64,000 bases of DNA. Origin: an uncultured Alphaproteobacteria bacterium (GTDB lineage: Bacteria; Pseudomonadota; Alphaproteobacteria; HIMB59). The stretch spans positions 62,001 through 126,000 of the forward strand of contig CACDTV010000002.1 in assembly GCA_902555695.1 (NCBI GenBank), given 5' to 3'. Shown here in pieces: positions 20,269 to 33,202 of this stretch; positions within the stretch are counted from its first letter, which is position 1; the number at the start of each line of letters is the position of its first letter. The notes under the pieces are model-generated. The model saw nothing but the letters and a program-made list of their open reading frames with translations, was not told the origin of the DNA and did not search any database. The position numbers and the translations under genes were made by a program.

Positions 20269-21524
20269 TTTTTTTAAGTACATTCTTTTTATTTTTTTCA
20301 AAAGGTATCTTATCCTATGAAATCACTGATTTAATAAAAATTCTCGTCGAAAAAAATGAAACAAATTCTAAATTTAAGTATGATAATCTAATTGATGAAA
20401 AAAATTTAGAATTAGCTGATACACTCTACATACCAGAAATTGATTATTCATTTAATGTTTCAAACAGTACTACTAGTACTAATGGTACTTCTACACTTAA
20501 CTCAAATACTCATACATTAAGCGCCACAGTCAACCTCTATAACGGTGGGTTTAGCCAGTTAAATTTAATTACTACGCAAACTAGAAATCAAGCGTTTGAC
20601 TATCTTAGAGAGTATCAAAAAGAGTTATTAATCAAAGAACTCCTAAATGGTTATAGTAATTTACAGACATTGATCTTTAAAAAGAAAAATCAACAACTGA
20701 ATTTAGAATTTTATAGAAAAAAAGTCTTAGAAGCTGAAATATTATTTAAGGCAAACAGAGTTACAAAAACAGAAGTATTAGATTTAGAAAATGAGCTATT
20801 AGAGGCACAATCTGTGTCTTTAGATTATGATAGAAAAATAGATAATTTAATGCTTCAAGTTAGTAAGTTACTTGATCTAGAAATTTATGATGAAGATGTA
20901 AATTTTGATTATGTTATAGACGTATCTAATTCACAAATTACTAAGAAATTATTTTCAGAATTGATGAATTCCTCTTATGGCCAATATCTCTCTTTTATTG
21001 AAAACACATATTTACCTGAACTAGAAATGAGCAAAAAAGATTTGAGACCTTCTGTTGATCTAACCTATTCCCTAAGTGAGAGTGATAATTATTCTGCAGC
21101 AATTGATCATAGAAGATCCTCATCTTTGTCACTATCTCTTAGCGTTCCTATTTATGACGGCTATAAAGATGAAAATAATTTTAATATTGAGGAATATAAT
21201 TATCAGAAAAAATTATTAGAACATAAAGACTTAAAGAGAGACTTACTTAATACTTACTTAGAGTCTTGGAACAATTATGATTTTTATTTAAATAAAATAA
21301 ACAACCAAGAGAAAATAATTGATAGCTTAGAATTAAAATTACAAGGAAACGAAATTTTATATAAAGCTCAAAAAATAGATATTACACAACTTATTGAAAG
21401 TAAGAATGAATTAAATGATGCACACAACATTTTATTGGATTTGAAATCCTCAAAAAAATATTATTTAATAGACATTCTGATATTAAACGGGGATTTGAAT
21501 ACAATTATTAATGGACTGGGATAG
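20250..21524 (+). CDS. TolC family outer membrane efflux-type protein
   Basis: Signal peptide, repeated long coiled-coil segments, NLYNGGFSQ and VPIYDGYKDE motifs. Confidence 0.85.
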   Translation: MAKIKIIFLSTFFLFFSKGILSYEITDLIKILVEKNETNSKFKYDNLIDEKNLELADTLYIPEIDYSFNVSNSTTSTNGTSTLNSNTHTLSATVNLYNGGFSQLNLITTQTRNQAFDYLREYQKELLIKELLNGYSNLQTLIFKKKNQQLNLEFYRKKVLEAEILFKANRVTKTEVLDLENELLEAQSVSLDYDRKIDNLMLQVSKLLDLEIYDEDVNFDYVIDVSNSQITKKLFSELMNSSYGQYLSFIENTYLPELEMSKKDLRPSVDLTYSLSESDNYSAAIDHRRSSSLSLSLSVPIYDGYKDENNFNIEEYNYQKKLLEHKDLKRDLLNTYLESWNNYDFYLNKINNQEKIIDSLELKLQGNEILYKAQKIDITQLIESKNELNDAHNILLDLKSSKKYYLIDILILNGDLNTIINGLG

Positions 21525-22404
21525 ACTTAAAACATTTTATCACGTAGCTACAGCTGGTAGCATCTCTAGAGCTATGGATACTATCCACCTCAGTCAATCT
21601 GCTATTACTAGACAAATTCAATCTCTTGAGCATAGTTTAAAAACCAAATTATTTAAAAGACACACAAAAGGTATAACTCTCACAGAGCAAGGTTCTTATC
21701 TTTTTGAAGAAACTGAAAAAATTTTTGCCGATTTAAATTCTATTGAAAAAAAGATAGTTGAATATAAGTCAGTTCCCACTGGTAACCTCTCCATTAATAC
21801 TACAGTTGCTTTTGGATCGATGTGGCTTAGCCCAAGAATCAATGAATTTATTCATGAATACCCAGAAATTAATCTTAAACTAAACTATTCTGAAGATGAG
21901 CAAGATATGCTTCGCCAAGATTATGATATTGGTTTATGGATGAGAAAACCAAGACATTTAGATTTAGTTTCAAAGCACATAGCAACAATCAAATACCATA
22001 TTTATGGATCAGCGAATTATATAAATGAAATGGGTATGCCTTTGAGAAGATCAGAGCTTAATAGTCATAGATTAATCACATATGGCATTGGGAAACCATC
22101 CCCCCTTTCTGATACCAATTGGATACTAAAAACTGGTGTTAAAAAAAACCAAAAAAATAGAAGACCTCATATTACAATTAATAATCTATATGGTTTGTTA
22201 GTAGCTGTTGAAACTGGTGCAGGATTAGCTGCATTACCTGATTATATGGCTCAACATAAAGCCCATCTTGTTAAAGTATTACCAGATATAGAAGGACCAA
22301 GTTACGATGTTCATATGGTTTATCATGAAAATCTAAAAGGAAGTTTAAAATTAATAGCTTTTAGAGATTTTCTTATGAATAAAATAAGCCAGTGGAGATT
22401 TTGA
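21511..22404 (+). CDS. LysR family transcriptional regulator
   Basis: MDWDRLKTFYHVATAGSISRAMDTIHLSQSAITRQIQSLE HTH. Confidence 0.95.
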   Translation: MDWDRLKTFYHVATAGSISRAMDTIHLSQSAITRQIQSLEHSLKTKLFKRHTKGITLTEQGSYLFEETEKIFADLNSIEKKIVEYKSVPTGNLSINTTVAFGSMWLSPRINEFIHEYPEINLKLNYSEDEQDMLRQDYDIGLWMRKPRHLDLVSKHIATIKYHIYGSANYINEMGMPLRRSELNSHRLITYGIGKPSPLSDTNWILKTGVKKNQKNRRPHITINNLYGLLVAVETGAGLAALPDYMAQHKAHLVKVLPDIEGPSYDVHMVYHENLKGSLKLIAFRDFLMNKISQWRF

Positions 22405-22447
22405 CTATCAAAATTTTCTTTTTTTATTAAAAATATAAATAAAAAAC

Positions 22448-23605
22448 ATGAATAACTTATTAAAAACATACAAATTTAGTAATTTTAGAGTAGTAAAAGG
22501 TAATGGATGTTATTTATACACCTCTGATAAAAGAAAATTATTGGATTTCTCAGCAGGAGTTGCAGTCAATTCTCTTGGCTATAATCACCTAGTTGTAAGA
22601 AAAAGTTTACAAGATCAAGTAAAAACTGGCATTACTCATTTATCGGGTTCTCAAATGCATGAGTTCAAGACTAAATTATCTAAATTATTATCTGAAAATT
22701 CTAACAAAGGTGATGTGTTCTTTTCTAATTCAGGTGCAGAAAGCATTGAAGCTGCATTAAAAATAGCAAGAAACTATGGAAGTAAAAAGGGCAAAGATGA
22801 AATTATTGCTATGACTTCCTCTTTTCATGGAAGAACAATTGGAGCCTTATCAGTCGGCAGTAATAAAAAATACAAATCTGACATAGGGCCTGTACCAGGT
22901 AAAGTAAAGTTTTGTAAATTTAATGACGTCTCTCATCTCAAAAAATTAGTAAATAAAAAAACGGTAGCAATAATAATAGAATTTGTTCAAGGAGACGGAG
23001 GTATAAATATTTGCAGTAAGAATTTTGCTAAAACTATAAAAGAGATATGTAAAAATAAGAAAATTCTACTTATTGGAGATGAAATACAAGGTGGCATAGG
23101 TAGAACTGGAAAAATATTTGCTTACAAACATTACGGTGTCAATCCAGATATCATAACCTCAGCCAAAGGATTAGGTTCAGGAATCCCTATTGGAGCAACA
23201 ATAGTTAAAAAAGAAATATCAAAAAATATAAGTATTGGTTTCCACGGCTCTACTTTTGGAGGTGGAATGTTGCAAACACGGGTTGCATACAATGTCTTTA
23301 AAACAATCAATAAAAAAAGTTTTTTAAATAAAGTTATTAATAATGGAAACTTACTCTCTAAATTATTAAATCAATTGAAATCAAAGCATGAAATTTTTAT
23401 AAAAGAGGTTAGATCGAAAGGTTTAATGGCAGCAATCGAATTTAAAAATAATCATGATGCTTTAAAACTTTACAATAAAATTGCTAAAGATGGTTTAGTT
23501 ACAACTTTAATACAAGGTAATACTATTAGAATTACTCCACCTTTAGTAATTGAGAAAAAAGATTTAATAAAAGGAATTGAAATTATCTCAACTAATTTAG
23601 AGTAA
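22448..23605 (+). CDS. argD: acetylornithine/succinylornithine-type aminotransferase
   Basis: GAESIEAALKIARNY, SFHGRTIGALS, GDEIQGGIGRTGK, TSAKGLGSGIPIGA. Confidence 0.92.
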   Translation: MNNLLKTYKFSNFRVVKGNGCYLYTSDKRKLLDFSAGVAVNSLGYNHLVVRKSLQDQVKTGITHLSGSQMHEFKTKLSKLLSENSNKGDVFFSNSGAESIEAALKIARNYGSKKGKDEIIAMTSSFHGRTIGALSVGSNKKYKSDIGPVPGKVKFCKFNDVSHLKKLVNKKTVAIIIEFVQGDGGINICSKNFAKTIKEICKNKKILLIGDEIQGGIGRTGKIFAYKHYGVNPDIITSAKGLGSGIPIGATIVKKEISKNISIGFHGSTFGGGMLQTRVAYNVFKTINKKSFLNKVINNGNLLSKLLNQLKSKHEIFIKEVRSKGLMAAIEFKNNHDALKLYNKIAKDGLVTTLIQGNTIRITPPLVIEKKDLIKGIEIISTNLE

Positions 23606-23612
23606 TTGTTAA

Positions 23613-23930
23613 ATGATCAAAATCCAATCAATACTAATACTAATACCTTTTATGATTTTTTTTGAAGCTGTTTATGCTGAAACAGACTCATATGTAAGAA
23701 ACAAAAATTGTGAAAGATTGGCAGGTGTAATTAACAGCCATGAGGTTACTTGGAATAATTTGTATCATGAAAAATCAGAGGAACTTGCTAAAGGAACAAA
23801 GATTTCATTTGAAGAAGTATATAAGATTAATGATAAAATATATGATCTAGAAGAGAAGCTTCTAATTAAGGTGAATTTATATAAGGATTTATGTATTAAA
23901 TCTAAAATTCCAACTATTGATTTACCATAA
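23613..23930 (+). CDS. small secreted/periplasmic protein, unknown
   Basis: Signal peptide-like N-terminus, 105 aa, two Cys. Confidence 0.55.
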   Translation: MIKIQSILILIPFMIFFEAVYAETDSYVRNKNCERLAGVINSHEVTWNNLYHEKSEELAKGTKISFEEVYKINDKIYDLEEKLLIKVNLYKDLCIKSKIPTIDLP

Positions 23931-23932
23931 AT

Positions 23933-24781
23933 TTAATAGTCTAAAGATTGTTTTTGAAAAACAGTGCCAATGCCCTCTTCTGTTTCTAATTCTGTAAGTA
24001 AGGCATTTTTTATTTCACCACTTAAAATATGAATTTTTTGAACACCTTGATTTAAAGCTTTTAATGAGTTTTCGACTTTTACAATCATTCCATTAGAAAT
24101 GATTTTCTCATCAAATAGTTTTCTTGCCACATTTTCATCGACTGCAGAAATTCTTTCTCCTTGTGTATCTTTAATAAAAGGAACGTCGGAGATAAAAATT
24201 AGTTTACTAGCTGAAAGATTTATTGCTAATTCAGTAGCAATGGTGTCAGCATTAACATTTAATACTTCAGATGTATTTTTATCTAAAACTAAGCTTGGCA
24301 TAATTATCATATCATGTTCTTTAAATAAGTTTTTAATTTGTAAAGCATCAACTGAAACGACGTCCCCTACTTGACCATAATCAATGTTATCAACTACATC
24401 TCTTCTTTTTGCTGCAATAAAGTCTTTCTTTGAAATAGGAATTGGAAAATTTCTGATATTATATCGTGAGCTCAAACTAAAAATATCTATTAAAATTTGA
24501 CCAGATATTTTTTTGGCTGCCTCTATGTCTGTGGGAGATGTTACTCTTCTACCATTTATTTTTTTTGGCTCAATACCATGTACATTGATCATATAATTAT
24601 CTAGCTGTCGTCCAAATCCAAAGACTAAAACAACTTTTAACTTCGAAATAGAGTTTAATAATTCTTTAATGTCGCTTATAACATTATCTATACTACCTTC
24701 ATTATCACAAATTTTACCACTAACTTTAATGACAAGTATGGAATTTTGTAATATTGATTGGTAAAAACTTTGATTTTTCAT
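23933..24781 (-). CDS. argB: amino-acid kinase family, N-acetylglutamate kinase-like (ArgB-like), divergent
   Basis: VIKVSGKI, VLVFGFGRQLD, INGRRVTSPTDIEAAKK, LNVNADTIATELA; adjacent to argC-like gene. Confidence 0.78.
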   Translation of the reverse strand: MKNQSFYQSILQNSILVIKVSGKICDNEGSIDNVISDIKELLNSISKLKVVLVFGFGRQLDNYMINVHGIEPKKINGRRVTSPTDIEAAKKISGQILIDIFSLSSRYNIRNFPIPISKKDFIAAKRRDVVDNIDYGQVGDVVSVDALQIKNLFKEHDMIIMPSLVLDKNTSEVLNVNADTIATELAINLSASKLIFISDVPFIKDTQGERISAVDENVARKLFDEKIISNGMIVKVENSLKALNQGVQKIHILSGEIKNALLTELETEEGIGTVFQKQSLDY

Positions 24782-25773
24782 TATAGATATAAAGGTATCA
24801 TTTGTTTCAATCCCAGAGTTTGATCAAGATCAAAGATTATATTCATGCACTCAATAGCATTACCTGAGGCACCCTTTACTAAGTTATCTAAACAAGCCTC
24901 TATTACAAAGTGCCTCTCATCTTTGTAAGAAATTGAAATATCACAATAATTTGAACCTACTACGTTAGAAAGCTTAGTATTATCTTGTACTCTAATGAAA
25001 GGAGATGATTTAAAACAATCAATTAAAATGGAATTTAAGGACTCATAAGTTGAATCTTCATTTATTTCTATGTGACTTGTAAGATATATACCTCTAGAGA
25101 AAGGTCCTGACAATGGAACAAATGATAGAGTCTCCTTTAAATTTGGAAAAGATTGATAAATTTCTGCTAAATGTCGATGTGAATTTATATTGTATGAAAA
25201 AATATCTTTAGATCTTGTCGAATGATGATTTTTCATAGAGGGATTTTTACCACCACCACTTGATCCAGTAATAGCAGTAATAAATACTTTTTTAATTATA
25301 GATTGAAATGGTAATAAAGAAAGTTGAGCCGTTAGTGCAAAGCAACCAGGATTGGATATGTTAGAAGATTTTTTTATGTCATCAATTGAATTTTCAATAA
25401 ATCCGTATTGGAACTTGCTTTGAATTTCAGAATCAAAATTTGATTTGTAATAGTTGTTATAATCCTCTTGATTAGAAATTCTAAAATCAGAACTTAGGTC
25501 TATGATTTTAACTTTTGATAATAATTCTTTGACATATTCATGGGCTGAACCATGAGGTAATGATAAAAAAACACAATCGAGATTTTTAAAATCATCAAGA
25601 TTAGATGTCTGTAAATCTTTCAAATTTAACGACTGTAAATGTGGAAATTCCTCATCTATTTCCATTTCTCTTTGAAAGATTTTTGATAATTTTACTTCAG
25701 GATGTACAGAGAGAATTCGTATTAACTCAACACCTAAATAACCATTTGCTCCAATTATGCCTACTTTAATCAT
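24781..25773 (-). CDS. argC: N-acetyl-gamma-glutamyl-phosphate reductase-like (ArgC/LysY)
   Basis: VGIIGANGYLGVELIRIL, SNPGCFALTAQL catalytic Cys, TGSSGGGKNPS, HRHLAEI. Confidence 0.88.
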   Translation of the reverse strand: MIKVGIIGANGYLGVELIRILSVHPEVKLSKIFQREMEIDEEFPHLQSLNLKDLQTSNLDDFKNLDCVFLSLPHGSAHEYVKELLSKVKIIDLSSDFRISNQEDYNNYYKSNFDSEIQSKFQYGFIENSIDDIKKSSNISNPGCFALTAQLSLLPFQSIIKKVFITAITGSSGGGKNPSMKNHHSTRSKDIFSYNINSHRHLAEIYQSFPNLKETLSFVPLSGPFSRGIYLTSHIEINEDSTYESLNSILIDCFKSSPFIRVQDNTKLSNVVGSNYCDISISYKDERHFVIEACLDNLVKGASGNAIECMNIIFDLDQTLGLKQMIPLYL

Positions 25774-26812
25774 TATTAATCCTATTAATTATCTTAGCAA
25801 AAACATTGACATGGTTAGTTGAATTATAAATATTTAAAAAGTCTGAATTAGGTATAGAAAACTTATCAATTGATTGCTTATAAGCAGATACGTTATTAGT
25901 TACAGGGCCACTTATTATCAGTAATTTATTATCTAAATTATTTGATTTTAAATTTTCTATAATATTTACTGCTCCTGAAACGTCATAAGCGCAAATTACA
26001 ATAACTTCAATTGGCTCTGTAATATCAGTATTTTGAATTATTTCTTTAGTTCCATAATCGCCATGATAACCATCACCTAATTCCATTAGAATTATTTCAG
26101 CGTCCTCAGACATATTGCTAATAATTGATGTTGAACAACTTTGTATGGTTTTTTTATCGTTCATACAGGTACTAGGCAGACCATAATCTACAAAATCTGA
26201 TGTTTTATAAGCACCATTATCCTCATAAGAATATAAGTCTTTTTGTGAAGCAGTGCCTGCTAATTTACATGCATTAATTTTCTTAAAATAATTACTTAAA
26301 GTTTTAATTATAAAGGATGTGACAGTAGTTTTACCAGAGTCAATACCTGTTCCGATGACTGCAATAGATGGTACTTTATTGTTAATTTTCATTTCTTTTA
26401 TTTTTGAATAATCAACTAGATTCAGTTGTTTGTTACTATTATCTACAATCGATCCAAGGACTTCACATTCTGTAGCTGGTCCTAGAAGAATATTAAAATC
26501 TTTACAATTACCAATAACTCCTCCTAAATTTAAAATATGAATTTTGTCGTGTTTATTTAATTCAGTAGGAACAGAACCTGTCATTCCTGAGGAAGCAATT
26601 CTATTACCCAATGCACCAACGATAATATCTCCCTCAGTTAATTCAGTAATTCTTCCAGAGACTAACTCCAATTTATTATAGTTTGGATTGACTGAAATTA
26701 CTTTAACAGCAATTAATTGACCTTGATTACAATTAATTACATCTGAAATGCTCAATTCATCAATATTATTGATGTTTTTGAGAACAGAGCCTATTTTTTT
26801 TGTGTTAATCAT
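25766..26812 (-). CDS. P-loop protein, DUF1611/DgcN-like (tentative)
   Basis: Central IGTGIDSGKTTVTS P-loop after a beta-rich N-terminal domain; operon with argC/argB-like genes. Confidence 0.5.
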   Translation of the reverse strand: MINTKKIGSVLKNINNIDELSISDVINCNQGQLIAVKVISVNPNYNKLELVSGRITELTEGDIIVGALGNRIASSGMTGSVPTELNKHDKIHILNLGGVIGNCKDFNILLGPATECEVLGSIVDNSNKQLNLVDYSKIKEMKINNKVPSIAVIGTGIDSGKTTVTSFIIKTLSNYFKKINACKLAGTASQKDLYSYEDNGAYKTSDFVDYGLPSTCMNDKKTIQSCSTSIISNMSEDAEIILMELGDGYHGDYGTKEIIQNTDITEPIEVIVICAYDVSGAVNIIENLKSNNLDNKLLIISGPVTNNVSAYKQSIDKFSIPNSDFLNIYNSTNHVNVFAKIINRINND

Positions 26813-26888
26813 CTTAAGGTTGGTTTTATATAATTATCAAGAATATAAGCAATATTTTATTTAATTTGAAATATGATTAATAATTAGA

Positions 26889-28076
26889 CTAAAGCTTAAG
26901 ATTACGTACGTTTTTAGCTGCCTGACGAATTCTTTGCTCGTTTTCAACCAGTCCTATCCGAACAAAACCCTCGCCATATTCGCCAAAAGCAATGCCAGGA
27001 GAAACAGCTACATCAGCTTTAATCATTAAATCTTTTGCAAATTTTAGAGATCCTTTATTTTGGTACTTTTTGGGGATTGGCGCCCATGCAAACATACTAG
27101 CTGAAGGACTAGGTATATCCCACCCAGACCTTGACATAGACTCAACTAAAACATCTCGCCTGTTTCTATAAGTTGCTCGAATACTTGAGACACACGTTTG
27201 AGGACCATTAAGTGCTGTTGCTGCTGCAACTTGTACTGGTGTATAAGCACCATAGTCTAAGTAAGATTTAATTTTTGTTAAGGCTTCAATTAGTTTTTTA
27301 TTTCCAACGGCAAAACCTATTCTCCAACCAGCCATAGCGTAAGTTTTTGACATAGAAGTAAATTCAACAGCAATTTCTTTAGCTCTATTTACTTGGAGAA
27401 TTGACGGAGGTGGTTTCTTATCAAAGTATATCTCAGCATAAGCAAGATCTGATAAAACATAAACATTATACTTCAAAGCCATCTTAACTATTTCTTTATA
27501 AAAATTTAAGTCAACTACCTGAGCTGTTGGATTAGATGGAAACGATACAATTAGAGCTACTGGAGATGGAGTGCTATTTCTTATAGATCGATCTAATCTT
27601 TCAAGATAAGTTTCAGGATCAAAAACTCCTTCTTTCATTGTCTGTAAATGTCTTAATGATGCACCTGCTATAATAAATCCATAAGGATGTATAGGATATG
27701 AGGGGTTGGGAGAAATAATAATGTCTCCAGGTGTTGATATTGCTTGAGCTAAGTTAGCTAAGCCCTCTTTTGAGCCCAATGTTACAATTACTTCACTATC
27801 AGGATTTAATTTTACACCAAATCTTTTTTGATAATATTTTGCTTGAGCTTTTCTTAGCCCAGGTATTCCTTTACTGACTGAATATCTTCCAGTCCCAGGT
27901 TTATCTGTAACTTCTTTTAGTTTGTCTCTAATGTGTTTTGGTGTAGGCATATCAGGATTACCCATGCCAAAATCAATTATATCTTTCCCATTTTTTCTAA
28001 GTTTAGCTTTGAGTTTATTTATCTCGCCAAAAATATAAGGTGGCAAACGTTCTATTCTATTAAATTTATCTTTCAC
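26889..28076 (-). CDS. class I/II aminotransferase (AlaC / LL-DAP aminotransferase-like)
   Basis: IIDFGMGNPDMPTP, SFPSNPTAQV, SMSKTYAMAGWRIGFAVG. Confidence 0.9.
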   Translation of the reverse strand: MKDKFNRIERLPPYIFGEINKLKAKLRKNGKDIIDFGMGNPDMPTPKHIRDKLKEVTDKPGTGRYSVSKGIPGLRKAQAKYYQKRFGVKLNPDSEVIVTLGSKEGLANLAQAISTPGDIIISPNPSYPIHPYGFIIAGASLRHLQTMKEGVFDPETYLERLDRSIRNSTPSPVALIVSFPSNPTAQVVDLNFYKEIVKMALKYNVYVLSDLAYAEIYFDKKPPPSILQVNRAKEIAVEFTSMSKTYAMAGWRIGFAVGNKKLIEALTKIKSYLDYGAYTPVQVAAATALNGPQTCVSSIRATYRNRRDVLVESMSRSGWDIPSPSASMFAWAPIPKKYQNKGSLKFAKDLMIKADVAVSPGIAFGEYGEGFVRIGLVENEQRIRQAAKNVRNLKL

Positions 28077-28147
28077 AATTATAAAATAGTTTTTTTTATC
28101 AATATCTGAAGTATAAAAAAGAAATATATTAGTTAATTATATTAAAA

Positions 28148-29638
28148 CTAAAACAATTTTGTATATTCCATCAACTCTTTATTGCCTATTTTGGTAAATA
28201 ATCCTTGTCCATTATTTATGTAAACATCGTTATTACCTTTAACAAAATGATGCCCATTTACCATAAAATCAATATGTCCATCAAAATTAACATCTAGTGG
28301 ATGTATTGAGAGATACCAACCATTTTCATTATGACCAACTTCAGACTTTGGCCAATTTTCTTTGTTAAATTTTGTTACACTATGAATTGAATGTTGCCAA
28401 TATATAGAAAAATTACCATCACCATCATTTAGATAAGTAATTAAATAACCACCAACATAATTTAGACCAATAGTGGAACCAACAATGTCCATATCTCCAT
28501 CGTTATCAACATCTGCAATCATAGTACCGACTGGATTACAAAGTGGAATTTTATCTTTAGTCTTAGTGTGATACCCCACATTCTTTATTTCTTTTGAGTT
28601 TTTAGTGTTCCATTTGTTGGAACCATCACCCCATAGAATTCTGATATTATGTCTTTCTTTATTTTTAGTGTTATGACCTGCCCAATTGTTGTGATAATTG
28701 AAGCAATCAGAGCTATGTCCCCCAGACAGTATATCTATATGGCCGTCTCCATTGAAGTCAGCATGCCTAGCTAAGAAACCGAACTGATTTGCACAAACGT
28801 TACTTTTCATTATGCCTTTACCGTCATTAATTAGACATAGCATTTCACCATTGCTTCCTTTCCAATCAACACTGGCAAGAATGATATCCAGGTCACCGTC
28901 TTTATCAAAATCACCCGCATCAGCTCGGTGTGAAAAATTACAAAATCTTTTGAACTTTTTATTATAGTCTGCTCCATTAATATGTGTAGCACTTGACTCT
29001 TTTAAAAAACCTTCAGGTTGTGATAAAAAATATGAGTGATACCCTCCACAACCTGTTCCAAAATCATTTACTGCTGCTGCCAAATATATGTCATCCCACC
29101 CATCACCATTAAAATCCGCGACAAGGGGTTGAGCTGTTCCACTTTGAATAAAAGGTAAATTGTCTTGTATGAGGCCTGTACCCCAAAAAGATTCATTACC
29201 TTTAGCTCTACCTGTTTTTGATTGACCAAGAATAATTTGATAATTGTGTTGAGTTACTCCGGCTTCTGCTAAACAAGCTCCAGCGTTTTCATCAGCTTTA
29301 CAAACATATATCCCAAGATTTGGATCTAACTTTTGTTTAAAATTCTTATCAAGATTAAGAACTGTTACAACATAATCCTGCACACCGTCTCTATTAAAAT
29401 CACCAGTCGCTATAAAATCATGCAGAGTAAACCAAGGTTGTGATTTATCATAAGCTAATAATTTAGCAAGAAATTGATCTTTGAGAATTTTTTTAGGGAT
29501 GAGCCATTTTTTTTTATCACTATTAGCCTCTCCCCATAAATATTTCTCATCAAATCCCTGACCTGCCTGAAATGGTAAAATATTATCAGCTTTAGCAAAA
29601 CTAAAAATAAACAAAAAAACTACAATAAAATATTTCAT
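28148..29638 (-). CDS. secreted FG-GAP/VCBS repeat protein
   Basis: Signal peptide MKYFIVVFLFIFSFAKA; repeats GDFNRDGVQDY, ADFNGDGWDDI, GDFDKDGDLDI, ADFNGDGHIDI, ADVDNDGDMDI, LDVNFDGHIDF. Confidence 0.85.
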   Translation of the reverse strand: MKYFIVVFLFIFSFAKADNILPFQAGQGFDEKYLWGEANSDKKKWLIPKKILKDQFLAKLLAYDKSQPWFTLHDFIATGDFNRDGVQDYVVTVLNLDKNFKQKLDPNLGIYVCKADENAGACLAEAGVTQHNYQIILGQSKTGRAKGNESFWGTGLIQDNLPFIQSGTAQPLVADFNGDGWDDIYLAAAVNDFGTGCGGYHSYFLSQPEGFLKESSATHINGADYNKKFKRFCNFSHRADAGDFDKDGDLDIILASVDWKGSNGEMLCLINDGKGIMKSNVCANQFGFLARHADFNGDGHIDILSGGHSSDCFNYHNNWAGHNTKNKERHNIRILWGDGSNKWNTKNSKEIKNVGYHTKTKDKIPLCNPVGTMIADVDNDGDMDIVGSTIGLNYVGGYLITYLNDGDGNFSIYWQHSIHSVTKFNKENWPKSEVGHNENGWYLSIHPLDVNFDGHIDFMVNGHHFVKGNNDVYINNGQGLFTKIGNKELMEYTKLF

Positions 29639-29644
29639 TTCTTT

Positions 29645-29665
29645 ATTCCCATTCAATAGTAGATG
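29645..29665 (-). repeat. second copy of guaA 3' end (encodes STIEWE then stop on minus strand)
   Basis: attcccattcaatagtagatg matches 30160-30180 attcccactcaatagtagatg at 20/21 positions. Confidence 0.85.
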
Positions 29666-29712
29666 CTAAAAATATCATTGTTTATCAACTATTTTAAAGC
29701 CATTTTTTAAAT

Positions 29713-29734
29713 TGTGTAAGTTTTGTGTAAGTTT
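29713..29734. repeat. perfect 11-bp tandem repeat (tgtgtaagttt x2)
   Basis: Direct reading of tgtgtaagttttgtgtaagttt. Confidence 0.95.
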
Positions 29735-30157
29735 AATGACCATCATATTTCTTAAGTAGATTATCAAAATTTCTTATTTTCTTATAAACATTACTTTTTT
29801 TATCGTATTCAACTCTCCAAAAAGGAAAGTTGGGGCATTCAAGTTTTAAATATTTTGTTTCTATAAGTGAATAATCTATTGCCAATCTTAGAAATATACC
29901 AAAAGTTACTGGACAAGTATTGTCAGCTTTACTTTTTTTAGCCAACTTTAGTCTAATATCTTTAAAGTTATACTTTTTGGTAGAGGGAGTTTTTTTAATA
30001 AATTTTATAATATCTTTTGGGGTTGATATGAGCATTAATTCTCCTTTTTTCATATCAGCAAAATTAAAATCTAATTTTTTAATTTTTGGTAAAAATTCTC
30101 TATTAAATTTCTTAAATGTTTTTAATTCATCAATTGATAATTTTGTAATATCTAAAT

Positions 30158-30161
<4 letters not shown>
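29733..30161 (-). CDS. small protein; MGMT/Atl1-like family tentatively
   Basis: KGELMLISTPKDIIKFI...DIRLKLAKKSKADNTCPVTFGIFLRLA...FPFWRV resembles MGMT-like proteins; ATG at 30161 overlaps guaA stop. Confidence 0.6.
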
Positions 30162-33180
<3,019 letters not shown>

Positions 33181-33202
33181 TTATATTAAAATCAAGATCT
33201 GA

